In this document: positions 40,003 through 54,600 of the stretch, one piece after another
Position numbering within the stretch: the first letter of the stretch is position 1
How the letters are laid out: the number at the start of each line of letters is the position of its first letter
Assembly: GCA_013365325.1 (NCBI GenBank)
Contig: JABVXV010000274.1
Location: 1 to 64,000, forward strand
Direction of reading: 5' to 3'
DNA from: Dipetalonema caudispina
Taxonomy: Eukaryota; Nematoda; Chromadorea; Rhabditida; Onchocercidae
DNA: 64,000 bases
The notes under the pieces: model-generated
What the model was told of the DNA's origin: nothing
The model's database searches: none
The model's input: only the letters and a program-made list of their open reading frames with translations
Position numbers and translations under genes: made by a program

Positions 40003-43000
40003 AGCTTTTTTTATAACGCATTGTGTGGTTACATTTCAGATCCGTTTAAAGAGATAACTCGGTTAAGATTTACAAAAGTAGCGTTTTCAGGATCTAGCCG
40101 GTTGGATAGCTATAATATAAGATAAATATGTTGAAATTGAATTTTGCTTTATTTCGCTTTAGTTTCCAGTAAGACTTAGCGAGCCCACTGTTACTGGATC
40201 GGAAAAACGCTGTTATTCTCAGACGGTTTTGAATTTGTCGGATCACTATATAGCTATATGCCAGTGACGTTTTATGACCACGTTGATCAGAATGGTTGGT
40301 GATTCAATATATCCAAAGTTGGGATAACTAATAAAGTAGACACTGTCTTCATGATTTCACTGAATCTCCTATGACATAACTTGAACAATGGTCTAGCATT
40401 ATTATTTTTTATCATCGGTGAGATTTCGTAGTTAAATGTTGTAGGAGTAAATTGAGAAAAAAAAAATTTTTTTTTGATATGTCGTAAAATCTCAACCACG
40501 CTGCTTGCTGTATGGGACATACTTCCGGTTCGGTAATTCGCGACTAAAGGTGAGACAGTTGAACTTAATCGGTAATTCCATCAGATAATTAGGTCATAAT
40601 TTGATCGATTAATACTACTGGCACCGAAAAGTACCGTGGAATGAACTGTTGTTGTGAGATGTTGAAAAATCAGATTATACATCTTTTGACAAAGGGGCAA
40701 AAGGAATGGATTGAAGAGAAAGAAAAAGGAACTCTTGGTGATGTGTAACCTATAATCGTTGTAAGATTTTAAGGTTCTATCATCATGTGAATGGACGGCC
40801 GAATTTTTGATGTGCGTAAGGGGTTGACCCTGCCGTGAGTTGCACGAAGTCCAATCAAGTGGAATAAAAAGTAATTAGAAAAGATTGTGAACCGGCATAA
40901 TATAATCCAATATGGAAATCCACAAGCTTTCTGGGGTAGGGGATTGAAATGAGGCGGGTATAACAAAATGGATAGATTTAAATACCGTTTTAATAAGTAA
41001 GAAAGAAAGGGAAAATGAGAGGAACAGAGGACATCTGGTAATAGGACCTGTTTGATATCCAGGACTTTTAATCAGTAATGATTAAGAGAGAACTGCTGGT
41101 GCTGCTGCTAAAAGCGATAAAAACATTTTTACCTAAAACTACTTATTATCGGATAGACAAGATGGGATGTGCCATCTGCCTTTTTAAGTTATATCTCGCA
41201 ATATTTTGCATTCCCCTCACTCTTCATTATTCTTTTCTGGTGAAGTTTTCATTAAAAATAATAATTCATTAATACCTGTGTATACCTAATTAAATTTTAA
41301 TAATACCAAATTTGCTTAGTTACACTGTAAATAATTAATATATAGAACATAAAAAAAAAAAATTTCAAATGATACAAAACAGTGAAATTTTAGAAAAATG
41401 AAAATTGAATGACATAAATTTATGTATGTGTCGATATTTATGATAAGAGATATTAATTAACATTAGAAACATCTAAAATTGATATGATAATTTGGAGACA
41501 ATATAAAATACCTTCAAATAACTTAAATAAAAAAGAAAAGATGAAGGAAAAAAAAAAAAAAAAAAAACTTATCTTTTGTGACTATTAATGTAAACATTAT
41601 ATTCCAACAAATATATTCAATCTAATAGCATCATCTCATTTACTATCCATTTAAGAACTTTCTATTCAACAGGTGAGAGATTCATTATATTTACCTAAGG
41701 TATACACTCTGAAACAGACATACATACATATATCTATCTATTCCATCTTGTCATTTACTTTATCCTAAGGTGTTATCTATCCAAGAATTGCTAAAATACA
41801 TTTACATCCTTTCTGATGCTAAATGAATAAATTGTACGACCGTATTCCATTTAGTCAATCTTAGTTTTCATGAATAACAATATGATTTGAAGATGTAAAC
41901 AATGCTGTTAATATAGATTACCCGGTAGAGATTTATCCGGAATAGTATCCATGTATTTTATATATATATATATATAAAACAGTAATTAAAATTATAGATT
42001 AGAGAAGTTTTTTTTTTTAGCCTTCAATAATTTTTAATGCTATAAAGACATTTATTTTTCTTTTGGAGTATGAAAATTCAAAATTAAATATTTGATATTC
42101 AAATTTGAATGAAATATATTGTTTAAGCTGAAACATTTAAAGTTAAATATATGCATATCCCATGAATTTTTTTAGTATTGTTTCAATTTAAAAGAAAAAA
42201 AATTTGAACTTTTCTAGAAAAAATTGATTGAAAAATGAAAAAAGCATTATAGAATAAATCAACAAATAAAGCCTACATTATTTTCAACCTATTTATTTTC
42301 CATCTTCACGATCGTTTCATTAATCATATTACCGGAAATTCCGGATATTTGTATGTCATTACAATATAATAAAGAGGACAATTTTCTGGAAACTAATTTT
42401 TATAATTTATATTTTATAATAAAATGGCATTGCTGATAAAATTTATGAAAATTTCTGGAGAAAAAGTAATAATGTTGTTTGCTATACCTGTTATTGATTA
42501 TGATACGGTAAATTATGCATTCATTACTGATCTCAAATATCAAGTAACTATTTATGAAATTCTGCTGCATCTTTGTGATGCAGAGTAAATTTTAGCACAG
42601 AAATATACATTTTTATTATTCATATTTGCGTTTAAAAAAAATTCGTTTTTTGTTTTTTTAAAAAATATTAGAATTGAGAGTTATCAATAGATCGACGAAG
42701 TGTTGTTTAATTGAAGTACGAGAAGAAAAAGTTTTCAGATTTCAATGAACAAAGAACGATCCTATTAAAGACTAAAAATTTCATCAAATTTCATGTAAAT
42801 TTCATTGAAAATAGATAATATACGGTAGAAGTATTATGGACGAACGTGGTAATAAAATCTACCGTACTATTATTATTATTAATATTATACTAACTAATAT
42901 TATTGTTATCATTATTACTATTATTATGATTATGACTTTATAATTGATAAAATAATTAAGTGGTCCATTCTGATATGATAAGAGATGGAAAGGATTTGTA

Positions 43001-43619
43001 GAGTAAGGCATGGTAAAGAGATTTTTATTATGATAGCTTCAAGAAAATCATGAAAAATTGTCATATAATGAAAATTTCAGAAGTTTCTCTACTTTTTTTT
43101 TTTCTTGCTTACATTGCCGAAATAAGCAAAAAAGTAGGAAAAAAATAGGATAGCCTATAATCTGTACCGGAAAAATCATTACCTCTAATATACTGTAATA
43201 AATGTATTTGTATTTGAATTAGAAGGGAAAAGCAATTTAATCGATTATTTTACGGTTAAATTCATTCATTTATTGTATTTATCCTTATCGTTTGTAATTC
43301 ATTTTTGAGGAATTAAGATTGATAACGTATCATTTTTCCACTCTTTCTTTCTTCTTTTCACTTCTGTGAGAATTATCCATTTCATTGATACAATTCAATT
43401 TATTCCCGATCACTGCCACTTCTTTTCTCTTGATACTACTCCTTTCATTATTTATGCAATTATTATGTTATCATCGTAATTAATAACTGCTATTAGCATA
43501 TTACTGTAATATCGAATAATCATTATTAGTATTACATTTATCACATTACTATCAATAAATGAAATCTATAATTTCTGCTACTGCATAGGAATATAGCTAT
43601 AATTGCTGTTACAATGATA

Positions 43620-43802
<183 letters not shown>

Positions 43803-43933
43803 GACAAAAATAGTAGTAATTAATGTCTTTCAACCAGCTCCCTTTTTCCTCCTTCTCATGCTATCCATCATTATTATCATCCTTATCAACATCATCATCA
43901 TTATCACTATCATCATCATCGATAATATTTTAT

Positions 43934-44038
43934 GTGTGACAGATTTGATAATATTGCCATTAGAAGGGGTGAATCTTTGCGCGATAATCGTCGCCGATCA
44001 GTTTTCCTGTTATATGAAGCGTGAATCTCAATTAGGTA
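43934..44038 (+). other. orphan exon-like patch
   Basis: A less AT-rich stretch preceded by GTGTGACAG and ending at a GTATGA donor near 44037. One frame reads LPLEGVNLCAIIVADQFSCY then KRESQL; another open frame reads RRGESLRDNRRRSVFLLYEA. Without a partner exon neither can be assigned. Confidence 0.2.
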
Positions 44039-45134
44039 TGAAGACTGTCAAACCTTCCTCATCACATCAACATATTTAATGCATTAATGTTTATCACCAT
44101 TTCCATGAGAATTTGCATACCAATGAATTAAAATAAGTATTTATTGCTAGAAATGATGGAATATGATTAAGTTGACAAAACAGAGCAATAATAATAAAGA
44201 TATTAATAGTAGTAATAATAATAATAATAATATCAATAATGATGATAATGATAATAATAACAATGTAATAATTATCTTACACATATAGTAATATGAATAT
44301 TCCTATAATTATCATTGAAATTTTAATGAATAATAAATGCATAAGAGATTTTCACGAAATACGAACATTATCACTGATTCATTGGTTCATTATTAATATT
44401 ACTTCTTTATTGATTATTATTGTATTATGATTAGTAATATAAATAAATATAACAAATGAAAGTAGAATAGAATTTTGCTTCATTTGTTTACTTTTTTTTT
44501 TTTTTGTTAAAATTTTTTATAAAATATATTAAATTGAGTGAATGTTATATCACTTGTCCCACTTTTTTGCCAATTTTACGTCGTCAGTCTCTTTTTGTGC
44601 GTAAATTACGTGTAACATCATTCAAAAACGATAAATACACGTAACATTTATTGTATGATGGAATACGTTTACTTTTAGGATATGCCATCGATACTTTATC
44701 GTAAATAACCGATATTATCCAGAGAAAGAAAGGAAAAAAGGAGAAAAACAAAAAGATGAAGAGATAAAGCATAAACAAATATATGACTACAAAAATTAGC
44801 AAATTTTAAATTTCAAAGATTAGGAAAAAATTTTTTGCAAAGAAAAAAAAATTCTTTCAGATTTTGAAAATTGTCTTTTCAAACACCGATTATCTGCAAT
44901 CTGTTATGGAATTTGTGCTACCGTAAACCTACTACTAGAAAGACTAATATTTTTCCGAATTTTTTCGGATTAAAATTTTTTGTAAGAATATGAATTTTTT
45001 CCTTCATTTCCCTGTCTCTCTTACATTCCCTCATTCTTTTTCTAATATTTTAAATACATTAAATTTACATACATACGAAATATTCCCAGTTGAAGTGTCG
45101 TTGATGAAACAGAATGTTTGCTAAGTTTAGGTAT

Positions 45135-45242
45135 GTATGTGTGTGTGTGTGTGTGTGTCTGTGTCTGTGTGTTTGTCTGCTTATGTTTGTGTCTGTCTTT
45201 GTGTATGTGTATGTGTGTGTGTATGTGTGTGTGTGTGTGTAT
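45135..45242. repeat. GT-rich microsatellite
   Basis: (GT)n with TCTGT, TTTGT and ATGT interruptions over about 108 bases. It lies 300 bases upstream of the homeobox gene's start codon. Confidence 0.9.
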
Positions 45243-45538
45243 GTGGTGTACGAAAGGGCGGGTATAGATGTTGGAAATAACCAATGAATTTATTGAAATG
45301 AATGGAGTATGGGTGGAGAAATGGGTGGTGATTCAGTTAAGGTTAGGATGACGGTAGTTTGAAGAAGAATTAATTTGTTAAAGGAGAGAGAGATACTTTT
45401 ATGCTCTAATCGAATTTTAAAAAAGAAAAAAAAAAAAAAGGAATTTTTTTTTTCTCTCCTTTAATTTTCGAATGTTATTATCATCAATTCATTCAATCAA
45501 TTTCATCATTATCATTTCGATGATACTTTGAAATTATT

Positions 45539-48500
45539 ATGTCACTTCCTTATTCGCCATATTATTATACGGCTACTACCGTTTCACCAACAACGACACA
45601 TTTTCGTACGTGTTTGGCACAAATGCCAACATCATCAAGGTAATTTTAGACTAAATTAATTATGATAATTAATTATTACTATTAAAATTAGTATAGCAAT
45701 ACAATTCTCTATACAATTACAGTTAAAGAGTATATTAATCACGATTTTTTTTTTTGGTCAATATTATTATAGTAATACATATCTTTACCCTTATTCATTT
45801 AAATTATGCTAATCATGATATGTAATCATTATTATTATATAGATGTGTTAATATAATTTATTTGGTAGAAAAAAAATAACATTTCCACTTTTATTTCAAT
45901 ATTTATTGAATCTAATAGAAATGGAAGGAGTGAATTTTCTTTTAAGAAATTAAGTAATTTAATGTCAAATGAAAAAAATGAATTAGATTTTTGCTGCGAA
46001 AAAAAAAAGACTTTTGCTGATAAATTTAATTGTAATAAAATTGTTTGCGCAAAAAAAGAGAAAAAAATTGGTTAAAAAATTTTTGAAAACAGTAAATTAT
46101 TTTCTATTTTCCTTATTAATTCTTCTATGAATCTTCCTATCGTGCATCATTTTGATATCATCACATTTTCTGGTTCTAATTTTTTTCATTTTTTGAAAAA
46201 AAAAAAAACTTTCATTTCGAAAACATCCAAAAAATTTTAAAGAGACCGTTTAATATCTGCCAGTTAGTGGATTTTTAATCTTTTTTTTCTCGTAGTTGAT
46301 GTAACTCGTTTTTGTTTTTGTTTTTTTTTTTGTTTTTCTTCGAAAAATATTCAGATTTCCCAAATTTGAATACAAATCTTCTTCAAAATTTAACAGGGAA
46401 AAAGTGATTAATATGATATTTATTCAGTTTTTTAGCTTCTAGACCGGATCATTTTCAGGAAAATAAGGTCATTGGCTTATTAGCAGTTTAAAGAAAACAC
46501 TTTCTGGAAATGCACTGTTTTTTTCACTCAGCATCTTTCTAAAATTTTTTCCTTTACACAAATAAAGAAAACAATAAAAAGTTATCGAGAAATTATCAAT
46601 GGGTAATGTAACAATGTAAGGTATGAGAAGATATTATTATATCAAAAGAGCAGGTATACGGTAGAATTATTAATTTATATTAATAGAAATCGATATTGCA
46701 TCGATTATCGGCGATCTAATGAACAAAAAAAGAAAAGAAATTAACGGGAAGTTTTTGTTCGTTTTTTCTTTTTCCGGATGACATACGCTTTTGCAATTTG
46801 AAAATCGTTATTATAGCTTTCAAATTTAATAAAATGAAATTTTGATAAAGAAAAAACTTGACAAACAATATATTCATGAAGTAAATTTTCGGTATGTAGA
46901 ATTTCACCGAACATCAAAGATACACTTCATTTATTGCTGTTACTTTAAAAAATTTTAATTTTATAATCAAATTTAAATGATTTTGAATATTTACCATTTT
47001 TGTACGGATCTTCAAATAATGAAGTTTGATGTTAATTTCATTTCGAATGTTATAATTGATCTGTTAATGATTAAATTTTACAATCTTCGCATAATGATCA
47101 CTTTGTTAAAATTTCAACTTAGTCAAAAGTTAACAAATTAGTATATGCGCTTTAAATTTTCCTCAATACTTTAGTTAGGATTTGATATTAAATTTAATAC
47201 ATAAAATATGAATTACTCAATTATTTAATAAATTTCGACCATAAAATAGACATTTTTGAATTAATTTCTTATTTTTAGTTCGACAGTATCAAACTTTTCC
47301 ATTGAAAGCATTTTATCCAGACGGGTATCAGTACCTCCAATACCACCTTTACCGTTACCAAATGATTTTGCCGTTGCTGCTGCCGCTGCTGCAACCGTTT
47401 CATGGCCTAGCATACCAACACACTTCTCATATCCTTGTAAGTTTCGATTTTATATTATCAATTCCAGTCTTCTTAATTATTAAATATTAAAATACCATTA
47501 AGTATCATCTCGTTACAATATGTTCATTTTCTTTCATCCTTTGCTTGATAATTATAATTGATAAGTATGAGTTTACAAATGATAAACAAAATGTCAAGCT
47601 TTTTCTATTAAAAATGCAAAATTAAATGAAAAGAAATTGACAAGAGCAATTAGTGGATCAAATTTTAAATTAAAAATTATTATGGACCTATTGTCTTTCA
47701 TTAATACTCAGTAATTAATTATCGATATACATCAACACTTTCAGCACCTGACATTTCTGATACTAGCATATGCTAACAACACCTACCTATAATTATTCAC
47801 TAAACGATTATGACACGTCAATTTACATTACTAACGTTAAATGAAATCATTTTGCTCCAATCATTAATTAAATTAAATCTCAGTAATACTATCATAAATA
47901 AATAATTAAAGCATAAAATAAGGAAATTAAAACTTTTAAAAAAAATTGGAAGCTTTTTAGAAGTTTGAAATTGAACATTTTAGATCCCGGTTTTCCGTAT
48001 ATCAATAATGGTTTTATCACGTCATTTCATCCATTTCATTACGGTGGTAAACGAAAACGACGTCATCGAACAATTTTTAGTGAAGAACAATTGCAAATTT
48101 TAGAAAATGCATTTCAAGGAACCCATTATCCGGATGTAATGTTACGCGAAAAACTTGCCGTACAGTGTGACCTCAAAGAAGAACGGGTAGAGGTAAAAGA
48201 AATTTTAGTTGGAAAGTTTTTGCAAACATTTTTTATTGTCTTTTTTAAAATATTTTTTTAACATATCATATAATCAAAATATTAATATGAATTTCAAAAC
48301 TTCCATCATAATTTTTTGTCTACAATTTTGCAGTTTTTTTTTTTACAAAAATAATTTTTGAAAATTGTTTGCTTCATTCTTTTTATATTTATCATATACA
48401 TTTTTGTGCAACTTTCTTTTATAACCAAAACTTTTTCGATGACTGATTCTTGCAAATGTTTAATTATCCCTGATATTACAATTTTAAATTGTGTCGATAA

Positions 48501-49546
48501 ATAACATTTGGAATATTTCAATTTCCTTGCTTCAGTAATGGTATATAATATCTTTTGAAATAGTATTATAAATTTTGGACAATTTTTGAACAAATATAAG
48601 AATTCAGCTTCAAATTCTTTTCTTATTTTCTATTACTTTCCAGTGCAAACAATAATTTTCTGTAATTTTATGTCAATGAATAAAAACTTGACAATAATAT
48701 TAAATCATATAATCAAATTTATAAAATCTTCCATTATTATTGTTGTAGTAGTTCTATTAACATGGCATAAAATCTTACGAAAATATTATTGTATCATTTA
48801 ATATAAAGTGAAGAATTTCATTGCGAATGTTTTATTTAACTTCACAACATAAATCGAATTATCGATGAAGATTATTGATTAAATTATTGATAAAAATTTA
48901 CAATAAAAAAATATCTTAAAAAAATTTACATAATAATAAAAAATATAATAATAATTACAGTTATAATTCTAATAGTAGCTAACAAATTAAATAAATAATA
49001 TTAATTTAGTCATATTAAATCAGTTACATCGAATCGATTTACTTAAACCAATGAATGTTTGAATTAATGATAAATTATTATTATTACCTATGCTTAGAAT
49101 TAAACGGTAACTTTTATGCATAAAAATATTTATATGTGTAGTTACTGTAATAAATAAGTAAATAATTTGAAATGAATGAAATAAAATAAGAATAAATGGA
49201 TGAAAATTAATGGATTAACTGAACTAACAAAAAAAAAAAAAAAAAACAATAATAAGAAATTTTCTTTTAAATAATTAAATATATATATTGATTTATTTTA
49301 TAGGTATGGTTTAAGAATCGTCGTGCAAAAGATCGTAAGCAAAAGCGTGAAATTGACGCAAAAGATGGCGCAGGACAAAAAATGAGCGCATCCGACGAAT
49401 CAGATTACGAGGTATCCGATGACGATGATGATTGTAGTAGTAAAGTTAAGAAGCATCGTCTAACCACCAATAATGATGTAAGTAATGATAATGCTAATAA
49501 TAACAAAATGACGGATATTAAAAAAGAACCCAAAAGTACGATTTAG
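45539..49546 (+). CDS. gsc: Goosecoid-like K50 homeodomain transcription factor
   Basis: Four exons: 45539-45639, 47279-47436, 47984-48192 and 49304-49546 (TAG). They encode 236 residues and the phases close. A Groucho-binding eh1/GEH motif FSIESIL sits at about residues 39-45. An Ala/Pro linker follows. The homeodomain runs from about [20 protein letters not shown] through YPDV and [14 protein letters not shown]. Lys at homeodomain position 50 gives the Goosecoid/Bicoid-type TAATCC preference. The combination of GEH motif, RRHRTIF and YPDV identifies Goosecoid; the C. elegans counterpart is ceh-45. The intron between positions 46 and 47 is the classic paired-class site. Position 56 is Asp where Goosecoid usually has Trp. 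The C terminus is acidic ([14 protein letters not shown]), then Asn-rich. The role expected is repression in early or neural patterning. The start is the first ATG of the most upstream phase-compatible exon. Confidence 0.94.
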
Positions 49547-49639
49547 TCTTTTTACTAATTATCAAAAAGATGAATGAAATAATTATTATGAATTAAAAGA
49601 TCACCAAGTAGTAGTATATATGTAATAATTTAATAACGA

Positions 49640-49657
49640 AATAAATTACGAAATAAA
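49640..49657 (+). terminator. poly(A) signals of the homeobox gene
   Basis: Two AATAAA hexamers, at 49640-49645 and 49652-49657, about 95-110 bases after the stop codon and followed by an A-run and a T-rich stretch. Confidence 0.5.
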
Positions 49658-51570
49658 AAAAAAAGTGTTATTAAAACTTGGGTTAGATATAATTAATATC
49701 CGTTTGTATTTTCTAATGATATTTTATAATTTTCTTTTTTTTTTTTTTTTATGTTGGTGCATTTTATTGTTAGACGTGTATCTAAACTAAAATTATGTTT
49801 GATGTTTTTTAAATGTTTTTTTTTTTTTTTCAAAATGGAAAAAAAGTTTATATCTATATTTTGGTGAAATTGTATGATTTATTATGATTCAGAAAATTTG
49901 TCGGTGAATTTATATTTGTTGAAATAACTTCAAAACCGTAATTCCTCGCATTGTTTATTATTATAATTCCAAAATTTGCAAATTGTTTGAAAATTTAAGT
50001 TCAAAAGATTTTTTTAATTTGAAAACTTTTACAAAAATTATGTAATCAAAAGGTTGAAACTGTTATTTCTATCATTTAATTGCAATCATAATTATTGTTA
50101 TTAAATTTATGTTTCTAACAATTAAAAAAAAGTTTTCATTTCTCCGACAATAACGTTAAGCGGCTTTTATCGCTATTGTTCTACAAGTAAACTTTTTGTA
50201 AAAAGACAAATAATAATAATTCAATTGTCATTTGTTTTAAGCTTCCTCCATTTCTTGTAAATTTTGCTTTTAAATTGTTTGTTCAATGAATTTTTGAATA
50301 TATTCTATCGGAATTTTAACAAAAAGCAAAATGGTTCGCTCCTTTTTCCTATTGTTCATTTCTTCATTTTTATTTTTTATTTATTTCCAGTGAAAAAAAA
50401 AAATTCATTAAGCAAATTCATATGAAGTTATATAACAAATTGTACGAATAATTTCATAATTCATTTTAATGTACCGTATCTAATTTCCAGTTTTCCATCC
50501 TATCAAATGTAATTTATTTTCAACATTTGGAAGAACTACCAGAATCCAGTTATTAAATTATTGAATAGGTTTCATTTCCTCTCAGTTCAAAGTTTGTTAG
50601 TTTAAAAGGTTATTACACAAAAATGGTGAGAGAAAGGGAGGAGGGAGAGAGAGAGAGAGAAAGAAAAGGAAAGAGAGAGAAGGAATGAGAAGGATGAAGG
50701 AGAAAAGCAAATTTTCTACTACTTATTCATTAATGTAATTATCATACCATAGAAAATTTTCCATTATTTTCTCCGCCAAATATTTGCCACTAATATTTAT
50801 TTGCAAAAATTAGCGAAAAGAAGAAAAAACATTAATCATCCAATTATTTAATTATTCGAATTAAATTAGTATCTAATAATATTTTCTTTTGAGTAGTTTT
50901 TTTGGCAGAAATTTATGATTTTAATTAGAATGCACAATAAATGCAATTAAATATCAACATATCTTTTGCATTAGTTATCAACAGAAAGCATCAGTATTGA
51001 TTATTCATATAATTAAATTTACGTAATTTTACAGTATACAAATGATATGATTTGTTTCTTGTTTTTTTTTTCCTTCCTTTTCCTTTATTTTAATTAAACA
51101 GCAGTAATTTACCGATAATTCAAATTATACCACATATGGTAAATCAATTTATCATTTCAAATATTTTTACTATTAATCATATGAATATAATTCTTTTTTC
51201 CTCGAATTTCATATAAAATAAGTATGCTATTTAGTAAGAGACATAATTAAAAGAAAAGAATGCTATATGAAAATGATTCAAATATGATTGAAATTTAAAT
51301 GAGCAAATATATTTGTTCATTTAAATCAGTTATTACTTGCATAAGATACCATAATAAAAATAATTGACAATCATTGGTTAAAATGATAGTTTAAAATTTA
51401 TAAATATACAATAACAAGTGTTAATATACGGTGTAATAGACATTTCATTTCTACTGTTTCTTTTAATCGAAAAATTAATATATTATATTAATGAATTATT
51501 TCATTCGTAATGCATCATTTCTTTCCGTAAATTTAAATTATTGTAAACAAAATGGTGCACTTTTCTTTAA

Positions 51571-51601
<31 letters not shown>

Positions 51602-51624
51602 CACACACACACACACACACACAA
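51571..51624. repeat. (GACA)n(CA)n compound microsatellite
   Basis: About seven GACA units run directly into about twelve CA units. Confidence 0.93.
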
Positions 51625-54600
51625 AACATTTTCTTGAATCATAATATACTTATACCATAGAAAAATATAAAATTAATAATACAGTACACATATTTTCTAT
51701 CTATTTCCATTCTCTCTGCTACTGTCATTCATTTAGTTTTTTTTTTTCTCCTTAAACATATTTAAAATTAATTAGCAGTAGTTTTTTCAGTCTTTTTTAA
51801 ATTTTTTAATTATTAGTCATTATTGATTTCAATTTCATTCATTTTTCTTTCCTTTCTTGCCTTATTTTGTTACTTGCATGTTTAGAGTTCATATGGTAAA
51901 AAAAGGACAAAAATTTTTTACGCTAGATCAAACAATCATTATTATTTACTCTTTAATAAAAGATATTTGTAGTTAAGAATTCTAGTTTTTGATCAATTTA
52001 AAAAGTTTAGTGGAATTTTTTTATCGATTTGAAAGGATTATTACTGAATTATTGACTGATCGTTGGAAAAAAAGAGATAGTACCTATGACAGTTTTAGTA
52101 ACCATTGATATCATTTGTCACCATAGATACCTTTTAAGCTTTATTTTGTTTTTTGATAATTTAAATACTGGTAGTAGTCAATCATTGGCATGCAATAATT
52201 CGTCTATTTCAAAATTTGCAATAAAATAAACTGAAAGAAAAGTTGAAAAGATGAAAATTTGAAGAAGCAAAGGTTAAAATTTTTTGTGGATTTCTTTGAA
52301 AATAATTTTTTAAAAGTGAAATTTAATCTGATTGTTATTTACTTTATCGAATGTTGTCTAAGTTTAATTTAAACAAAAAATTGTTAACTGGGAAAAATTT
52401 TTTATCCCACAAATTTACAAAGATTAAAATTAAATTTAAAGAAAAAAGAAAAAAGTGCGTTTTAGCAGTGCTATCGAAGATTACGGTGTTTTTATTATTG
52501 CATTCGATTGATAGAAATGCTTCAACAAAATAATTCCAAAAGTAACAAATGATACTGTAGTTTGATTGTTTGTAACTTAATCGGATTGTCTGATTTCATC
52601 ACTTTACCGATCTTTTCTATATGATACATTTTTCGTTTCTGATACTTATCCGTTTGCCAACGTTATCGATAAAAGAAAGAGACGAGAAAAACCTGTTTTG
52701 TTTTCTGTTTGTTCGCATTTCATCAAGATACAGCTACCATTTTTACATTTTAAATATTTAAAAAACTTTTGAAATTTCAACAATCTTCCTCAAAAATCTA
52801 AAAAATTTCACAAACAACAATGTTATAGCATTAAATAATACTGTTTGTTTAAAACTTTTCGAAATAACCTTTATAAGTTTGAATTTTGCATTCTTTATTA
52901 TTTGAAAAATGCTTGATAAAATGAACTTTGACAGAATATCGTTAAAAATTTGAATTAAAACTCAAACTAATTTTGAGTTTAACATAGTAATTTGAATGGA
53001 TAATTATCAGATAATAATATTTAGAAACGTTTCATTGAATTAGATATGATATCGATTAATATTTGTAATAATTAGTGGACGATCAATAATGCATTATTAT
53101 ACAAGCATGATCAAAACTATAAAATTATATATTGAATATTCAAAAAATTAAAAAATAATTAAATCATTACTGTTATTAAAAATTTTAATTTGTACAATAT
53201 CATCAATTAATTGTAGGGAAAAAATGTATGATTTAATTAACGATGATAAGAATTTCTACACCAATTAATTCAACGATTATGATTAAGGAAAGCATTTAAA
53301 TCATCATCTAAACAATAATCGATTAACGAGATATGGGAGAGTAAACGCAAGAGAGGGTTATCATCATCCAGTTCTTATGTAAAATTATCATTTGATTGAG
53401 TGGAACAAAAATTTTCCACTAAATTTACAATCTTTCTGTTCTTTAGAAATTGATGATATGATTGATTTGAGTAGAAAGGTACACAGAACCCACTTCTTCC
53501 GATTCCCAAATTTCTCACTTCATTGCTCTCTTTCCCTCAATTTATCGTTTCCTCTTCTTGTATAACCTTTCACCTCTTTACTCTCCTTGCATCCTTCTTT
53601 AATTGAATTATTCATATCTCAATGAATTCAACAATTCCTCCTCCGATGCTACAACTTCTCTTTACCTCTCTCATATGTATATAACCACATTAAAAAAAAA
53701 ACTATTCATTACCATTGGACTGAAAAAAAAAAAAAAAAAAAACCTGAATTCTAAAGTACAATGATAAAAAGAGGGAAAAAAATATTTGACGAAAAAATGA
53801 GAAAATTTCTTTTTCTTTGTTTACAAAATTTAATATAATGTAATACACAAAACTGGAATTATTTCTAAAAAAAATCTTTTATTACTTGATTAAATAGTTT
53901 CAGGTTATTACTTAATTGATTAAATATTGAAAACATTAGGATATATCGGACATTTTTGCTAATCTAATATCTAAAATCCTTTTTTTGGGTCACAATTTAT
54001 CCTTCATTCTTTAATTTCCTTTTCTTCAATGCAACATTAGCTGTTTGATAAATGAACAATTAAAATTGCAAGGTCATTTTCGGATTGACCGCTAATTCAT
54101 TAATTAATTAGCGATAATTTTTATCATGAATGATAAGACCGACAATGTTTGCAAGGAACCATTCCTCATTTACATTCAATCAAAATATATCAGTAACAAT
54201 AACAACAATATTTTCATGATAAAGTTCATTTTGATTTATTGAAACTATTAAAAATCCTTTCTCATCCTACATACCCAAACATCTGTAATTTGCATATTAA
54301 TTACTCTAATTTATTTATTTCACCGATCCTGCGTCCTTTTACCGGTATTATGTACTGTTGATTATTGAGGTAATTAATTAATATGGTGGTAAGTTATGGT
54401 TTTATTAAAAATATATAACGAAGTACTATTTGTATTTTTGTTACCAAAGGTAAATAAAACAAATTTCGTGAAAGAGAAGTAATAAGATTGCCTTAGTTAT
54501 AACATATGCATTTATTAATAATTGACTTGTCTAAATATTGAAAGCATTGAATGAAGCTTAACATTTCACACATTTGTTTAGCTAAAGTAAACAAATGAAG

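Noticed and set aside
40500..41000. Less AT-rich block suspected to be a transposon remnant
   Set aside because: No transposase-like frame, no terminal inverted repeats and no target-site duplication could be found by eye.
45042..45284. His/Thr-rich minus-strand open frame
   Set aside because: Produced by the GT-rich microsatellite.
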